From contig JAETRI010000032.1 in assembly GCA_021770245.1 (NCBI GenBank), forward strand, positions 1-39,340: DNA of 39,340 nt, read 5' to 3'. The position numbers and the translations under genes were made by a program. Origin of the DNA: Lachnospiraceae bacterium (GTDB lineage Bacteria > Bacillota > Clostridia > Lachnospirales > Lachnospiraceae). This document shows positions 16,071 to 24,375 of the stretch, one piece after another (the stretch's first letter is position 1; every line of letters starts with the position of its first letter). The notes under the pieces were generated by a model. The model was not told where the DNA came from. It saw nothing but the letters and a program-made list of their open reading frames with translations, and searched no databases.

Positions 16071-16553
16071 TCATACATATTTATTATGCATCTTCGACTG
16101 CAGAGGAGCGTTCGGACTGACGCTTCCCGTATTGTCATAGAAACCGCCCTGCTGTCTGGCGACGGCGACCTGGATCTCATGAAGCTTGGCATTGATGATC
16201 CGTTCCGAAGCACCGCGGGCTTCTTCCAGACGTTTCAGTTCCCTTTCCAGCCCGGTAAACAGCGGGGAGAGCAGTTGTACCTGTTCCTCCCCGGCCGACG
16301 CCAGAATCTGGCGGAAGGTGAGATCCTTCCAGCCAAGCTGCTCCGCCAGGCGTATCCTGTGCTGCTCTTGGCCGCGGAGCTTTAAGATATACGCTTGTTC
16401 CTCCTGGATGAAATCGTCCAGACGCTCATGACGGTTTTCGGATGCCGCTTCGGCCTTTGCCTGCTCGATTCGGGCGATCCGCCCGGCCGTTTCGGTTAAT
16501 TCCTGAAGGATGGCGGCAAATTTTTCCAGGGTATTCTGTGTCTCATGACTCAT
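16071..16553 (-). CDS. flgN: FlgN-family export chaperone for FlgK/FlgL
   Basis: A 160-residue, almost wholly helical cytoplasmic protein. FlgN holds FlgK and FlgL before export. The pattern fits the FlgN family: an N-terminal long helix (LEKFAAILQELTETAGRIARIEQ), a middle segment (FIQEEQAYILKLRGQEQHR), and LGWKDLTFRQIL before the last helices. It ends in a Gly/Asn-rich tail that is likely the substrate-mimicking tail. It lies between flgM and flgK, the standard place. Confidence 0.85.
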   Translation of the reverse strand: MSHETQNTLEKFAAILQELTETAGRIARIEQAKAEAASENRHERLDDFIQEEQAYILKLRGQEQHRIRLAEQLGWKDLTFRQILASAGEEQVQLLSPLFTGLERELKRLEEARGASERIINAKLHEIQVAVARQQGGFYDNTGSVSPNAPLQSKMHNKYV

Positions 16554-16586
16554 ATAATCCAGTAAACCTCCTGTTGTCTGTGGGGA

Positions 16587-16892
16587 TCAGCCCAGGCCAA
16601 GCAACCGTCCGGCAATCCTCTGGGCATCCGGCTGGTAGCTGCCGTCCGCAACCCTCCTGCCGAGTTCCTGTACCTTTTCCTGGCTGGCCCCGTTCCCGAG
16701 GCCGACAGCGGTCCGGCGGGCCAGAAGACGGGCAAAAGATTCGTCGTCCATTTGGGCACTCCGGGTTCTGCTGATATTCACCGTATCATAATCGCCCCTG
16801 GCAGGCCCTGCGACAGCAGTTTTTCTGGGCTGGGCAGGAACCGCAGTACGGTAAGCAGTGGCGTTCTTCGTAGTCTGAAATATAATATTCAT
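16587..16892 (-). CDS. flgM: Anti-sigma-28 factor FlgM
   Basis: FlgM binds and inhibits the flagellar sigma factor (SigD/sigma-28) until the hook is complete, when it is exported. The 101-residue product has the diagnostic C-terminal region: DTVNISR, then EKVQELGRRVADGSYQPDAQRIAGRLLGLG, which matches the sigma-binding helices of FlgM. The start at 16892 has GGGAGG in front; the longer frame to 16955 lacks a site. It is the first gene of the minus-strand operon. A GCCGATAA box lies 140 bases upstream, suggesting control by sigma-28 itself. Confidence 0.88.
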   Translation of the reverse strand: MNIIFQTTKNATAYRTAVPAQPRKTAVAGPARGDYDTVNISRTRSAQMDDESFARLLARRTAVGLGNGASQEKVQELGRRVADGSYQPDAQRIAGRLLGLG

Positions 16893-17029
16893 GACTGCCT
16901 CCCTTCTTAAAAAATATGAATAAGCATGCTTTTTGCGGGCAATGCTGCCTTTCAAAAGACAGGTTTATCCGCGAAGCGTGGCTGCACTTGTTTCGCTGAA
17001 ATTAAAATGAAACATTTATTATATTGTAT

Positions 17030-17037
17030 TTATCGGC
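17030..17037 (-). promoter_or_regulatory. Sigma-28 -10 box upstream of flgM
   Basis: Read on the minus strand this is GCCGATAA, an exact match to the sigma-28 -10 consensus, about 140 bases before flgM. The -35 position is not a good TAAA, so the promoter call is provisional. Confidence 0.5.
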
Positions 17038-17084
17038 ATTTTTTATGCGGGGATAACCTTGCAGTGTAAGTTTTTGTAAATGAG

Positions 17085-17213
17085 GGACGCTGGGGGCAGG
17101 GAAGGATCCTGTCGGAAATCCGAACCGTTGTATCCGTTCAGCCCCCGCAGGCTTCCGGCAGGATCCTTCCTACGCGCCCCGCGTCCGGAAGCCTGCGGAG
17201 GCTGAACGGATAC
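17085..17213. repeat. Interleaved inverted repeats (A-B-A'-B')
   Basis: Two inverted repeats overlap in pseudoknot order. Repeat A: GGAAGGATCCTG (17100-17111) is the exact complement of 17159-17170, extended imperfectly outward to GGACGC (17085-17090) with GCGTCC (17181-17186). Repeat B: 29 bases at 17130-17158 match the reverse complement of 17185-17213 with one mismatch. A' starts at the base after B ends, and B' starts as A' ends. The two hairpins cannot both form as simple stems. It fills the 515-base gap between flgM and the FliK-like gene, together with promoters; no coding potential was seen. No known RNA family was recognised. Confidence 0.8.
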
Positions 17214-17252
17214 GAACCGTTACCGTTTGTCACGAGAATCCTGTTTTTTATC

Positions 17253-17281
17253 TTGTGTAAAAGTGAAAAAAATAATATAAT
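17253..17281 (+). promoter_or_regulatory. Sigma-A promoter for the FliK-like operon
   Basis: TTGTGT (17253-17258) and a perfect TATAAT (17276-17281) are separated by 17 bases. It lies downstream of the interleaved repeats, 127 bases before the ATG at 17408. Confidence 0.65.
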
Positions 17282-17407
17282 GCATGTATGGGTCCGGTGT
17301 GCTGTCTGCCATATGTGGGAGTATGTACCTAATTTAAACGGAAAATACGCCGATATATTAAAGATGATATTTGGCTGGGACGGATTGAAAACCGGGCTGG
17401 AGGATGT

Positions 17408-18844
17408 ATGGCAAACATTTTACAGGTGACAACGCCGAATCTGAATACCGATAACAGGAACATATTGAGCCCGCAGGATCCGAGGAATAACGCAAACAAT
17501 CCTGCGATCCATAATCCGGTGGATCCTACCCGTGTAGTCCGGGCGGACGGCAGAGAAGGGGAGCAGACGGGCAATACGGCTCAGGATCCTTTGTTCAATA
17601 TTATAGATTATGACAGCAATTACGGCGCCTTTGTCAGAAGGATGGAAGAAGACGGGGGAATGGCCGGCCTGCTGGAGCGTCTGTTGTTCACCGATACGGC
17701 CGCGCTTGGAGAAGCCGGCAGGGCAGAAGTGGGGGAGCTGGTGGAGAAGTTCCTCCTGTCCATGAGCCTGGACTCTCCGGAAGAACTGCTGGAATACCTG
17801 CAGGGACAGGGAGATATGCAGGCACGGTTTGGCGGTATGTTTTTCGACAAGCTGCGTTCCCTTCTGTCACAGAACCCGTCGGATGCCCTTCGTGATGCGT
17901 CTTTGGATTTCCTGAAAACTTATAATGACTATGCTTCGGGCGGGCACCTGCTGCAGCAGATGCATACCCTGATGGATGATATCGAACAGCTTTTGCTGCG
18001 TCCTTATCGGAATGAGTTCCGGGAACTGGCGGATTCCATGGATTGGGGTGCTCCAAACGGCGAGACGGCAGCGAATACGGGAATCCTGAACGAACGTCTG
18101 ATTCCGTTCCTTTCCGCGTATATCTCCAGAACCCACGATTACGGGGCCGTTAGGGAAGCGGCGATGCATCTGGTATTCCATGCGGTTCGTTATCAGAACG
18201 GGAACCTGGAGAAGCTGATGAAGCTGTTCGACAGCATGATGGGCGACCGCGCCTTTGTCAAAGCTTTTAAGGGGGAAGGCCAGGCAGCCATGCAAAACCT
18301 GCTGCAGGCGGCTTCCCGGGAAAGTCATCCGGCGCTTGGTGATTTTGCCGACGGCCTGGCGGGCCTTTTGCTGAGAGGAGCCAACGGCCATGCGGGCTTG
18401 GAAAACGTACAGCAGTATTATAATATTATGGACGGCCTGCTTTTGAATGAAAGTGTCTATATGCCGCTGCTCCATTTTATCCTTCCTTTTCAATATGAAG
18501 ACAATAACGTGATGTCCGAGATGTGGGTGGACCCGGATGCGAGGAGGGGAAGCGAAGAAGAAGGGCGGAATATAAAGATTTTTTTGAAATTTAATATCCA
18601 GAACCTGGGAAAGTTTGAAATGGTGATGACATTTCACGACCACGAAACGAAGATGCAGCTTTTCGTCCCTCGTGCCTTGGCGGCGCAGGATAAGAAGATA
18701 CAGTCGGAGGTGGCTGATATCCTGAAGGACAATGGGATACGTTTCAGCCAGCTGATGGTGCGGGAACGTGTTCGGGACAGACGGGTGGATGAGATTTTCC
18801 CGGAGATACGGGAGAAGGAGAGAACGATCAATGTCAGAATTTGA
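17408..18844 (+). CDS. FliK-like protein (YlqG type)
   Basis: A 478-residue protein with an Asn/Pro-rich flexible start (residues 1-60), a helical middle (about 65-350) and a C-terminal domain (about 355-470). That domain resembles the Flg_hook domain of FliK: PLLHFILPFQ, then NIKIFLKFNIQNLGKFEMVMTF, then strand and helix motifs ending IRFSQLMVRE. Bacillus ylqG-ylqH has the same arrangement: a FliK-type protein followed by an FlhB C-terminal homologue, as here. It may therefore influence export-substrate switching or hook length, but it is not necessarily the main FliK. The gene after it overlaps by 14 bases. Confidence 0.65.
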   Translation: MANILQVTTPNLNTDNRNILSPQDPRNNANNPAIHNPVDPTRVVRADGREGEQTGNTAQDPLFNIIDYDSNYGAFVRRMEEDGGMAGLLERLLFTDTAALGEAGRAEVGELVEKFLLSMSLDSPEELLEYLQGQGDMQARFGGMFFDKLRSLLSQNPSDALRDASLDFLKTYNDYASGGHLLQQMHTLMDDIEQLLLRPYRNEFRELADSMDWGAPNGETAANTGILNERLIPFLSAYISRTHDYGAVREAAMHLVFHAVRYQNGNLEKLMKLFDSMMGDRAFVKAFKGEGQAAMQNLLQAASRESHPALGDFADGLAGLLLRGANGHAGLENVQQYYNIMDGLLLNESVYMPLLHFILPFQYEDNNVMSEMWVDPDARRGSEEEGRNIKIFLKFNIQNLGKFEMVMTFHDHETKMQLFVPRALAAQDKKIQSEVADILKDNGIRFSQLMVRERVRDRRVDEIFPEIREKERTINVRI

Positions 18845-19196
18845 TGAATTGATGCGGCAGAAGGCCGTTGCCTTAAAGTATAATCCCGATAAGAACGGCG
18901 CGCCGGTCGTGGTTGCATCAGGCATGGGCTATCTGGCAGAGAGGATTACGGAAGCGGCCATGGAGGCGGGAGTTCCGGTCTATGAGGATGATTCTCTGGC
19001 AACCCTTCTCACCCAGCTGAAGCTGGGTTCCGAGATCCCAAAAGAACTGTATCAGGCGATCGTGGACATCTATATCTATTTCCTGGGATATGTTCCGGGA
19101 CAGGAGGAAAAGAAAGAGGAACAGCCGGGCGGCAGTGAGGAAACGGCTCCGGAGCCGGAGGAGCACGAAGGCGATCCTCTTTTGCGGCAGGAATAA
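18831..19196 (+). CDS. FlhB C-terminal homologue (YlqH/FhlB type)
   Basis: A 121-residue protein corresponding to the cytoplasmic C-terminal domain of FlhB, the export-gate switch. It reads AVALKYNPDKNGAPVVVASGMGYLAERI, with ALKY preceding the place of the FlhB NPTH autocleavage site. Here that site is NPDK, so self-cleavage is not expected. The C-terminal 30 residues are acidic. Known homologues of this type partly substitute for the FlhB C-terminal piece. The ATG at 18831 is inside the end of the FliK-like gene and follows GAGAAGGAGAG, so the two are translationally coupled. Confidence 0.85.
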   Translation: MSEFDELMRQKAVALKYNPDKNGAPVVVASGMGYLAERITEAAMEAGVPVYEDDSLATLLTQLKLGSEIPKELYQAIVDIYIYFLGYVPGQEEKKEEQPGGSEETAPEPEEHEGDPLLRQE

Positions 19197-19295
19197 TGCC
19201 CGCAGGATGCATAAGCGGGCAGAAAAACGGATTAAAGTCAGGAAGGAGCCGTCCGAAAGGGCGAACCGCTCGAAAAGACGGGGTGAAAAGAAAAA

Positions 19296-20390
19296 ATGAG
19301 TGTTGTAACGCCGATAACAGGTTTGAACGAATCGGTAATCCGAAAGGCTTCGTCCATATCGAATACAGGCAGGGCGTCGGAACAAAGAAGTACGAGGATT
19401 TCCGGAACGGAACAGACGGACGACAGCTTCCGGTCCATATTCGAAGGCCTTTACCGTCAGGAAGCCGAAAGCATGGATTCCATTTTTGAGGATGCGGCGG
19501 CGAGATATGATATATCGGTAGATCTGCTGAAGGCCGTGGCGAAGACGGAGTCGAATTTTAACGCGAATGCAGTTTCCAAGGCCGGCGCGATGGGGGTCAT
19601 GCAGCTCATGCCTTCCACGGCCAGATCCCTTGGGGTTACCAATCCCTTTGATGCCAGACAGAACATCATGGGCGGGGCCAAATGCCTGAAAAACAATCTG
19701 GATCAGTTTAACGGAAACGTGAGTCTCGCATTGGCCGCGTACAACGCGGGATCGGGCAGTGTACGCAAATACGGGGGCATCCCTCCCTATAAAGAGACGC
19801 AGGGATTCGTAAGAAAGGTTCTGGGGTATATGAACGGTTCCCCGCTCTATGCGGGAAAGCTGGTATACGGGAATCAGTCGCAGGGGTTGTTTGGCGCCGC
19901 CGCCGGTTCGGGGAATTTTTCCTCCGGAAGCGTATCCGATCTTCTCTTGAGGCTGTACGCGTCTTCCTACGAAAACGGCGGATCGTCGGGTCTGTCTGCC
20001 GTATCCCTGGAGGATTTGGAGAACCAGGCTTCCGGCTTATTGTCCGGGGAGGGGAGCTCCTCAAGCCTGTGGGCGGGACTGTACGGAGGAAGTTCCACAA
20101 ATCTTTTGTCCGGATTGAGCGGAGGTGGCTCCACAAATCTTTTGTCCGGACTGTACGGAGGAAGCTCCGCAAATCTGTTGGCGGGCCTGACGGGAGGGGA
20201 CAGCCTGCTGTCCGGCGGGAGTTCGTACGGTTTTGCACAGGGAGTTTCGGGATCGATGGAAGACACCCTGGGCCTCTTGCTGAATGCGGCGACGGACGGC
20301 TCTATGGACGAAGAGGAATATGCCGGGATGGTACAGGTCCTGCGGATGCAGATGATGATGAATGCCAACAGAAAGCTGGGGTCGGTATAA
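19296..20390 (+). CDS. Lytic transglycosylase (SLT domain) with repeat tail
   Basis: A 364-residue enzyme expected to cleave peptidoglycan, here probably to open the wall for rod and hook assembly. Residues about 60-190 form a Slt-type lysozyme-like domain: LLKAVAKTESNFNANAVS with the catalytic glutamate in KTES, GAMGVMQLMPSTA, and ALAAYNAGSGSV. There is no evident Sec signal, so export may be through the flagellar system, as for some flagellar muramidases; this is inference. The C-terminal part (about 205-330) is Gly/Ser/Leu-rich and includes three 12-residue repeats. It lies between the FlhB-like gene and the PilZ gene. Confidence 0.88.
   Translation: MSVVTPITGLNESVIRKASSISNTGRASEQRSTRISGTEQTDDSFRSIFEGLYRQEAESMDSIFEDAAARYDISVDLLKAVAKTESNFNANAVSKAGAMGVMQLMPSTARSLGVTNPFDARQNIMGGAKCLKNNLDQFNGNVSLALAAYNAGSGSVRKYGGIPPYKETQGFVRKVLGYMNGSPLYAGKLVYGNQSQGLFGAAAGSGNFSSGSVSDLLLRLYASSYENGGSSGLSAVSLEDLENQASGLLSGEGSSSSLWAGLYGGSSTNLLSGLSGGGSTNLLSGLYGGSSANLLAGLTGGDSLLSGGSSYGFAQGVSGSMEDTLGLLLNAATDGSMDEEEYAGMVQVLRMQMMMNANRKLGSV
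20076..20183 (+). repeat. Three 36-bp repeats in the transglycosylase gene
   Basis: Three in-frame 12-codon units at 20076-20111, 20112-20147 and 20148-20183 encode GLYGGSSTNLLS, GLSGGGSTNLLS and GLYGGSSANLLA. Units differ by a few bases, so the array could vary in copy number between strains. Confidence 0.8.
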
Positions 20391-20432
20391 TCCGATTCGC
20401 GGTATGAGCAGGGATAGGAGGGGGCGTGCAAC

Positions 20433-21059
20433 GTGAATTTAAGAAATTGTACGATCTGCCTGGTATACGGGACCGATAACAAGCCGTTGTCCAAAGCCAG
20501 AGTGGAAGTGAGAAGCGAAGGGGAAATGTCCCTTTATTTTGCCAATTATAAACTGCGCAACATCAAGATTCGAACGATTGTGGATTTCTATGACGGGGCT
20601 CAGGGTGTGGTGCGGTGTATCTGTGTGCTGGTAATCAGGAAAAACAACCAGCCGACCAGGCTGAGGGAGCCGTGGATGGCTGACTGTTCGGTGGTCAAGG
20701 TTCGTGAGGTCTTTCAGAGACAGAAGGACCTGCGGGTGAAAACGGAGATACGGGCAGAATTTCAATCCGACCTGGGCCACTTTTTCCCGGGAACGATCCA
20801 GAACATCAGCGCAGGAGGGATCTATGTGAATGCTCCCTGGGCGATGAATAAAGGGGATCGGTTTGCTTTCAGCCATCGGTTTATGGATAAATTGTGTGAT
20901 ATCCGTGCGGAGGTGCTGCGCATAAGCCCGTTAACCGGCGGAGGATACGGATATGGGTGCAAATTTGTGGATCTGTCTCTGGATACGGAAGCGGTAATCA
21001 GGAAATATGTGTATACAAGGCAGATGGAAGCCCAGGCGGAGAGACAGGAACGGCAATAA
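20433..21059 (+). CDS. PilZ-domain protein, YcgR-like flagellar brake candidate
   Basis: A 208-residue protein with an N-terminal YcgR-type domain (about 1-95) and a C-terminal PilZ domain (about 100-195). PilZ domains bind cyclic di-GMP, and YcgR-type proteins slow the motor. The second PilZ motif (D/N)xSxxG is intact as NISAGG. The first arginine motif reads RQKDLR, in which the two arginines are one residue further apart than in RxxxR, so ligand binding is likely but not certain. The start is GTG at 20433, with AGGAGGGGG about eight bases upstream. It sits at the end of the flagellar block. Confidence 0.78.
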   Translation: MNLRNCTICLVYGTDNKPLSKARVEVRSEGEMSLYFANYKLRNIKIRTIVDFYDGAQGVVRCICVLVIRKNNQPTRLREPWMADCSVVKVREVFQRQKDLRVKTEIRAEFQSDLGHFFPGTIQNISAGGIYVNAPWAMNKGDRFAFSHRFMDKLCDIRAEVLRISPLTGGGYGYGCKFVDLSLDTEAVIRKYVYTRQMEAQAERQERQ

Positions 21060-21087
21060 GCAAAGCGTGCGGGAGCGGGCAGTTGAA

Positions 21088-22164
21088 ATGAGAATAAATC
21101 TGGTAATGATCGTAAAAAATGAGGAAAAATCTTTGGAGCGGTGCCTTTGGGCTGCCGCTCCGTTCGTTGACGGGATGATTTTGGTGGATACGGGTTCTGC
21201 GGACAAAACGGTGGAGATCGCGCAAAGGATGGGAGCCGTGGTAAAGACCTTTGCCTGGGTGGATGATTTTTCCGCGGCCCGTAATTATGCCCTGGAGCAG
21301 TCGGATGCGGATTGGAACCTGGTGCTGGACGGGGATGAGATCCTTCGGGCGGGCAGCCGGAGGGAGTTGGAACGCGCCCTTGCGGGCCGGCAGGGGGAAT
21401 GGCTGGGCGGACTCACCAGATATGATTCCTACAGGGATGCGGAGGGGGTAAGCGTGAGCGCATCGGTGCTGCCCAGGGTGCTGCCCAGGGGTGTGCGGTA
21501 TACCGGCCCGATTCACGAACAGCCTGCGGGAAACGCTCCCTGCTACGTTGTTCCGCTCATCGCTGATCATGACGGCTATCTGGATACCGACAAGGGGGAG
21601 AGGAACCTCCCCTATCTGGAAAAGGCGGTAAAGGAGTATCCGGAGGATGCTTACTATCAGTTTCAGTTAGCCTCCACATTGCGGAACCTGAAACGGTTGG
21701 AGGAAAGCCTTCCCTGGTTCCGCGGGTTCTACCGTCTCGCAGGAAAACGGGAGGCATACAGGGAGGGCGGTATCGTTCTCTACCTATACACACTGCTCGA
21801 CCTGGGGACGGCAGCCCATCTGGACGAAGCGGCCGAAATCGTGGAGCGGGAGGAGGGGGAATTGGGCGATTGGCCGGACTTCTGCTTTGTGTGCGGCCTT
21901 TTCTATATGAAGCGTGTCCTCTCGGATGTGGCGCGATATATCGCTCTGCTTCCGAATATCGAAGCCTGTTATCTGAAATGTCTTCGGATCGGGGAAAATC
22001 CGGAACGCGGAGGGGTTGTGGGGACGGGGTCCTTTAAGGCGGCATATAACCTGGGAGCCTGGTATGAGGTTTCGGGCCAGACGGATCTGGCTTTGCAGTA
22101 TTACCGCCTGTCGGCAAAGGAAGGGTATGGACCGGCTGTCGGAAGGCTGAATGAATTAACTTGA
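21088..22164 (+). CDS. Family 2 glycosyltransferase with TPR-like C-terminus
   Basis: A 358-residue enzyme. Residues 1 to about 190 are a GT-A fold family 2 domain: MRINLVMIVKNEEKSLERCL, VDTGSADKTVEIA, FSAARNYALEQ, and a metal-binding DGDE motif. The C-terminal half is helical and TPR/Sel1-like (AAYNLGAWYEVSGQTDLALQYYRLSAKEGYGPA). This type often occurs beside flagellar genes and may glycosylate flagellin; the acceptor is inferred. The ATG at 21088 is chosen because MRINLVMIVKNEE is the normal start; the frame is open upstream inside the PilZ gene. A strong terminator follows. Confidence 0.85.
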   Translation: MRINLVMIVKNEEKSLERCLWAAAPFVDGMILVDTGSADKTVEIAQRMGAVVKTFAWVDDFSAARNYALEQSDADWNLVLDGDEILRAGSRRELERALAGRQGEWLGGLTRYDSYRDAEGVSVSASVLPRVLPRGVRYTGPIHEQPAGNAPCYVVPLIADHDGYLDTDKGERNLPYLEKAVKEYPEDAYYQFQLASTLRNLKRLEESLPWFRGFYRLAGKREAYREGGIVLYLYTLLDLGTAAHLDEAAEIVEREEGELGDWPDFCFVCGLFYMKRVLSDVARYIALLPNIEACYLKCLRIGENPERGGVVGTGSFKAAYNLGAWYEVSGQTDLALQYYRLSAKEGYGPAVGRLNELT

Positions 22165-22187
22165 AAGCTTTAAAAGGCCCCAAAAGG

Positions 22188-22220
22188 GGCCGCCGTTTTA
22201 GGATTCCCAAAACGGCGGCC
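22188..22220. terminator. Strong terminator between convergent genes
   Basis: GGCCGCCGTTTT (22188-22199) pairs exactly with AAAACGGCGGCC (22209-22220). A second short GC stem and TTTTTTT follow to 22240. It separates the glycosyltransferase from the convergent glycoside hydrolase. Confidence 0.85.
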
Positions 22221-22241
22221 CGCTTGTCCGGGCTTTTTTTA

Positions 22242-23978
22242 TTACAGTCTGGTATCCCACTTTCCGCAGAAAACGGTGTCGCTGGGTGTGGCGGTGAATT
22301 CGCTCTTGCCGCAGATCTTATCAATGGCCGTGCGGATGGCGGTCCTGGTGCAGCCATAGGCATTCACGAAGGCATGTACCTGGGGAACGTCGATGAGGTG
22401 CGTGGTATAGTTCAGGCTGATTCCCACGGTGGGGACTTCCGTGGCATACCAGGGAAGTTCGCTGGAATGATTGCAGCTCCAGCGCAGGCGGACGTTATTT
22501 TCCTGGGCATAGCCCTTGACGTTGATCACGAGGAAGACCACATCGTAGGAGGCCGCAAAATCCTTCATGGTACCGCAGTCCATCATGGTCATCATGTGGG
22601 CGGGGCTGGGGCCCTGCTCCGCTTCCAGATCGTGGAAATTGGGAGCCACGTCAACCGTAAAACCGGCCCGCTCCAGCTCCTCCACTACCACCTGCTTGAC
22701 CGGATCACCCTTATAGGCTTTGGTGGTGGGAGTGGACTGGATGTATACCAGCCGGGCGCGTTTCTGTGTGGCCGGGTTGAAGGGAAGCTGATGCTTTGTG
22801 TCTTTTACCAGGGTGATACAGCGCTCGGCGGCCTCCTCTGCCAGCTTCAGATGTTCCGCACAGCCTACGACCTCCTCCTTCCGCGCGGGATCGGGGATGC
22901 GGTTTTCCTCCTTATACAGCTTCAGCCTGGCCTTCAGGCCCAGGATTCTATGGAGAGCATCGTCCAGGCGCTCCGCAGTGACGGTACCGTTTTGCACGCC
23001 GGCCATCATATATCCGAAATCCTCCGCCGTGTCATTGGAGAACAGGAACATGTCGCAGCCGCTGGCGATCGCCTTGGGCACCGCGATCTCCCGCTTTTCC
23101 ATACAGGCGATGCCTGCCATGTGGGAAGCGTCCGTGATCACCACGCCGTTGAAGCCCATCTGATCCCGCAGAAGGTCGGTGAGCAGTTCGGGGGCAAGGG
23201 TGGCGGGCATAATTTCCTCGTCCTTGATGCCGGGGCGAAGCTTACGGCTCATCTCGGGAAGGGCGATATGCCCCACCATGATGCTTTCCAGACCTTCGTC
23301 GATCATGGTTTGGTATACTTTGCGGAAGGAGCGATCCCAATCCTCCACGGACAGGTCGTTGACGCCCAGCACCAGATGCTGATCACGCTCCTCCACTCCG
23401 TCCCCGGGGAAATGCTTACAGCAGCAAGCCACGTTGCTGCGGTGGATGCCCTCGATAAAGGCGCGGATGTTTTCGATGACCTGATCCGCATTGTCGCCGA
23501 AGCTGCGGGTATTGACGATGGTATTGCGCCAATTCATGAAAATATCCGCGCAGGGATTGAACATCCAGTTGACCCCCACGCTGGAGGCCTCCCGTCCGGC
23601 CACATAGCCCATGTCATAGGCGGTCTGGGTGCCGCCTCCGGCCGCAGCCGCGGCTGCGGTGGCCACGTAGGTTCCGTCGGAAAGACAGCCGTCCCCGCCG
23701 TTGTCACAGTTCGCAGCGATCAACAGAGGGATTTTGGAGTTCTCCTGATAGGTTTTATTCTGCTCATAGACCTGGCTGCGGTCGCCGCCCTGCCAGCGCA
23801 GCCCGCCCTGGTGCCAAGAGTTCAGGGTGTTTTTGATCTGCTCCGGATCCAGGCTCTTCCTCATCTGGACAAAGAGCTGTCCCACCTTTTCTTCCAGGGT
23901 CATGGAGGCGATGGTATCTTCCACCCACCGGATCCCCTCATCGTCCAGATAAAAGGGTTTTTCGCGTAAATTAACCAT
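22242..23978 (-). CDS. Glycoside hydrolase family 3, beta-N-acetylhexosaminidase-like
   Basis: A 578-residue family 3 hydrolase, most like beta-N-acetylglucosaminidases (NagZ type) acting on muropeptides or chitooligosaccharides. The N-terminal barrel (about 20-370) has EKVGQLFVQM, the KHFPGDGVEERDQH loop where NagZ enzymes carry the Asp-His catalytic pair, and VVITDASHM with the presumed nucleophile Asp. A C-terminal alpha/beta domain (about 400-560) follows. No signal peptide was seen, so it is probably cytoplasmic. A TATAAT -10 lies on the minus strand at 24027-24032. The next gene upstream is the 3' remnant of an ABC permease. Confidence 0.88.
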   Translation of the reverse strand: MVNLREKPFYLDDEGIRWVEDTIASMTLEEKVGQLFVQMRKSLDPEQIKNTLNSWHQGGLRWQGGDRSQVYEQNKTYQENSKIPLLIAANCDNGGDGCLSDGTYVATAAAAAAGGGTQTAYDMGYVAGREASSVGVNWMFNPCADIFMNWRNTIVNTRSFGDNADQVIENIRAFIEGIHRSNVACCCKHFPGDGVEERDQHLVLGVNDLSVEDWDRSFRKVYQTMIDEGLESIMVGHIALPEMSRKLRPGIKDEEIMPATLAPELLTDLLRDQMGFNGVVITDASHMAGIACMEKREIAVPKAIASGCDMFLFSNDTAEDFGYMMAGVQNGTVTAERLDDALHRILGLKARLKLYKEENRIPDPARKEEVVGCAEHLKLAEEAAERCITLVKDTKHQLPFNPATQKRARLVYIQSTPTTKAYKGDPVKQVVVEELERAGFTVDVAPNFHDLEAEQGPSPAHMMTMMDCGTMKDFAASYDVVFLVINVKGYAQENNVRLRWSCNHSSELPWYATEVPTVGISLNYTTHLIDVPQVHAFVNAYGCTRTAIRTAIDKICGKSEFTATPSDTVFCGKWDTRL

Positions 23979-24149
23979 GTGTCCTCTCTTTCTGCCGCTT
24001 TGGCGGCCCTGATTTTGGTATCCTTAATTATACACGAAATTCAGGAAAAGAGTAGCATAGACTGTAAATAATACCCAAAATCCTGTAAATTGTACTCCCA
24101 AAACAGGGGAAATTGCCGGGTAATATGCGGCTTGCCGTGTAAAAACGCA

Positions 24150-24255
24150 CTATAGCCTTTTCTTATAGGAATGTTCCAGCATCTGGATAACCTGGTAAAG
24201 TGCCATGGCGATGACGCACAGGATCAGAATGGAGGTAATTACCATGTTCAGCTGG
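24150..24255 (-). pseudogene. 3' fragment of the split ABC permease
   Basis: On the minus strand, from the junction at 24255, the frame reads QLNMVITSILILCVIAMALY and then a short charged end to the stop at 24150-24152. This is the last transmembrane segment and cytoplasmic tail expected of an SsuC/TauC-type permease. The 5' part at 33441-34147 ends exactly where this segment is missing. Joined at the AA core, the parts give 813 bases in frame, a 270-residue permease. A start and ribosome site of its own are absent. Confidence 0.82.
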
Positions 24256-24279
24256 AAGAGATGGGCGGCGTGAATGATA
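24256..24279. other. Left attachment site (core AA plus element arm)
   Basis: Core AA at 24256-24257, then a 22-base element arm 24258-24279 (GAGATGGGCGGCG followed by TGAATGATA). Its reverse complement agrees with the right-hand arm 33419-33440 at 16 of 22 positions. Left of the core is permease sequence. Confidence 0.75.
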
Positions 24280-24375
24280 AAAGGGCATATCCCTTGATTT
24301 GAGAGCGGAAAGAAGATATATTATCACTAAAGGGAAGACTTGTATTGGGACAGGTGGCGGGAGGAGAGGCGGATT

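Noticed and set aside
22161-23969. 602-codon open frame antisense to the glycoside hydrolase
   Set aside because: The minus strand encodes a well-matched family 3 hydrolase over the same bases; the plus-strand product shows no family motifs and begins in the terminator.
24164-24300. Independent second permease rather than a split gene
   Set aside because: The frame left of the junction reads QGICPFIIHAAHLF, loosely like GLGYLIIYGSQVF, so a paralogue was considered. The nucleotide match is poor, no start is present, and the element arms and in-frame 270-codon reconstruction explain the data better.
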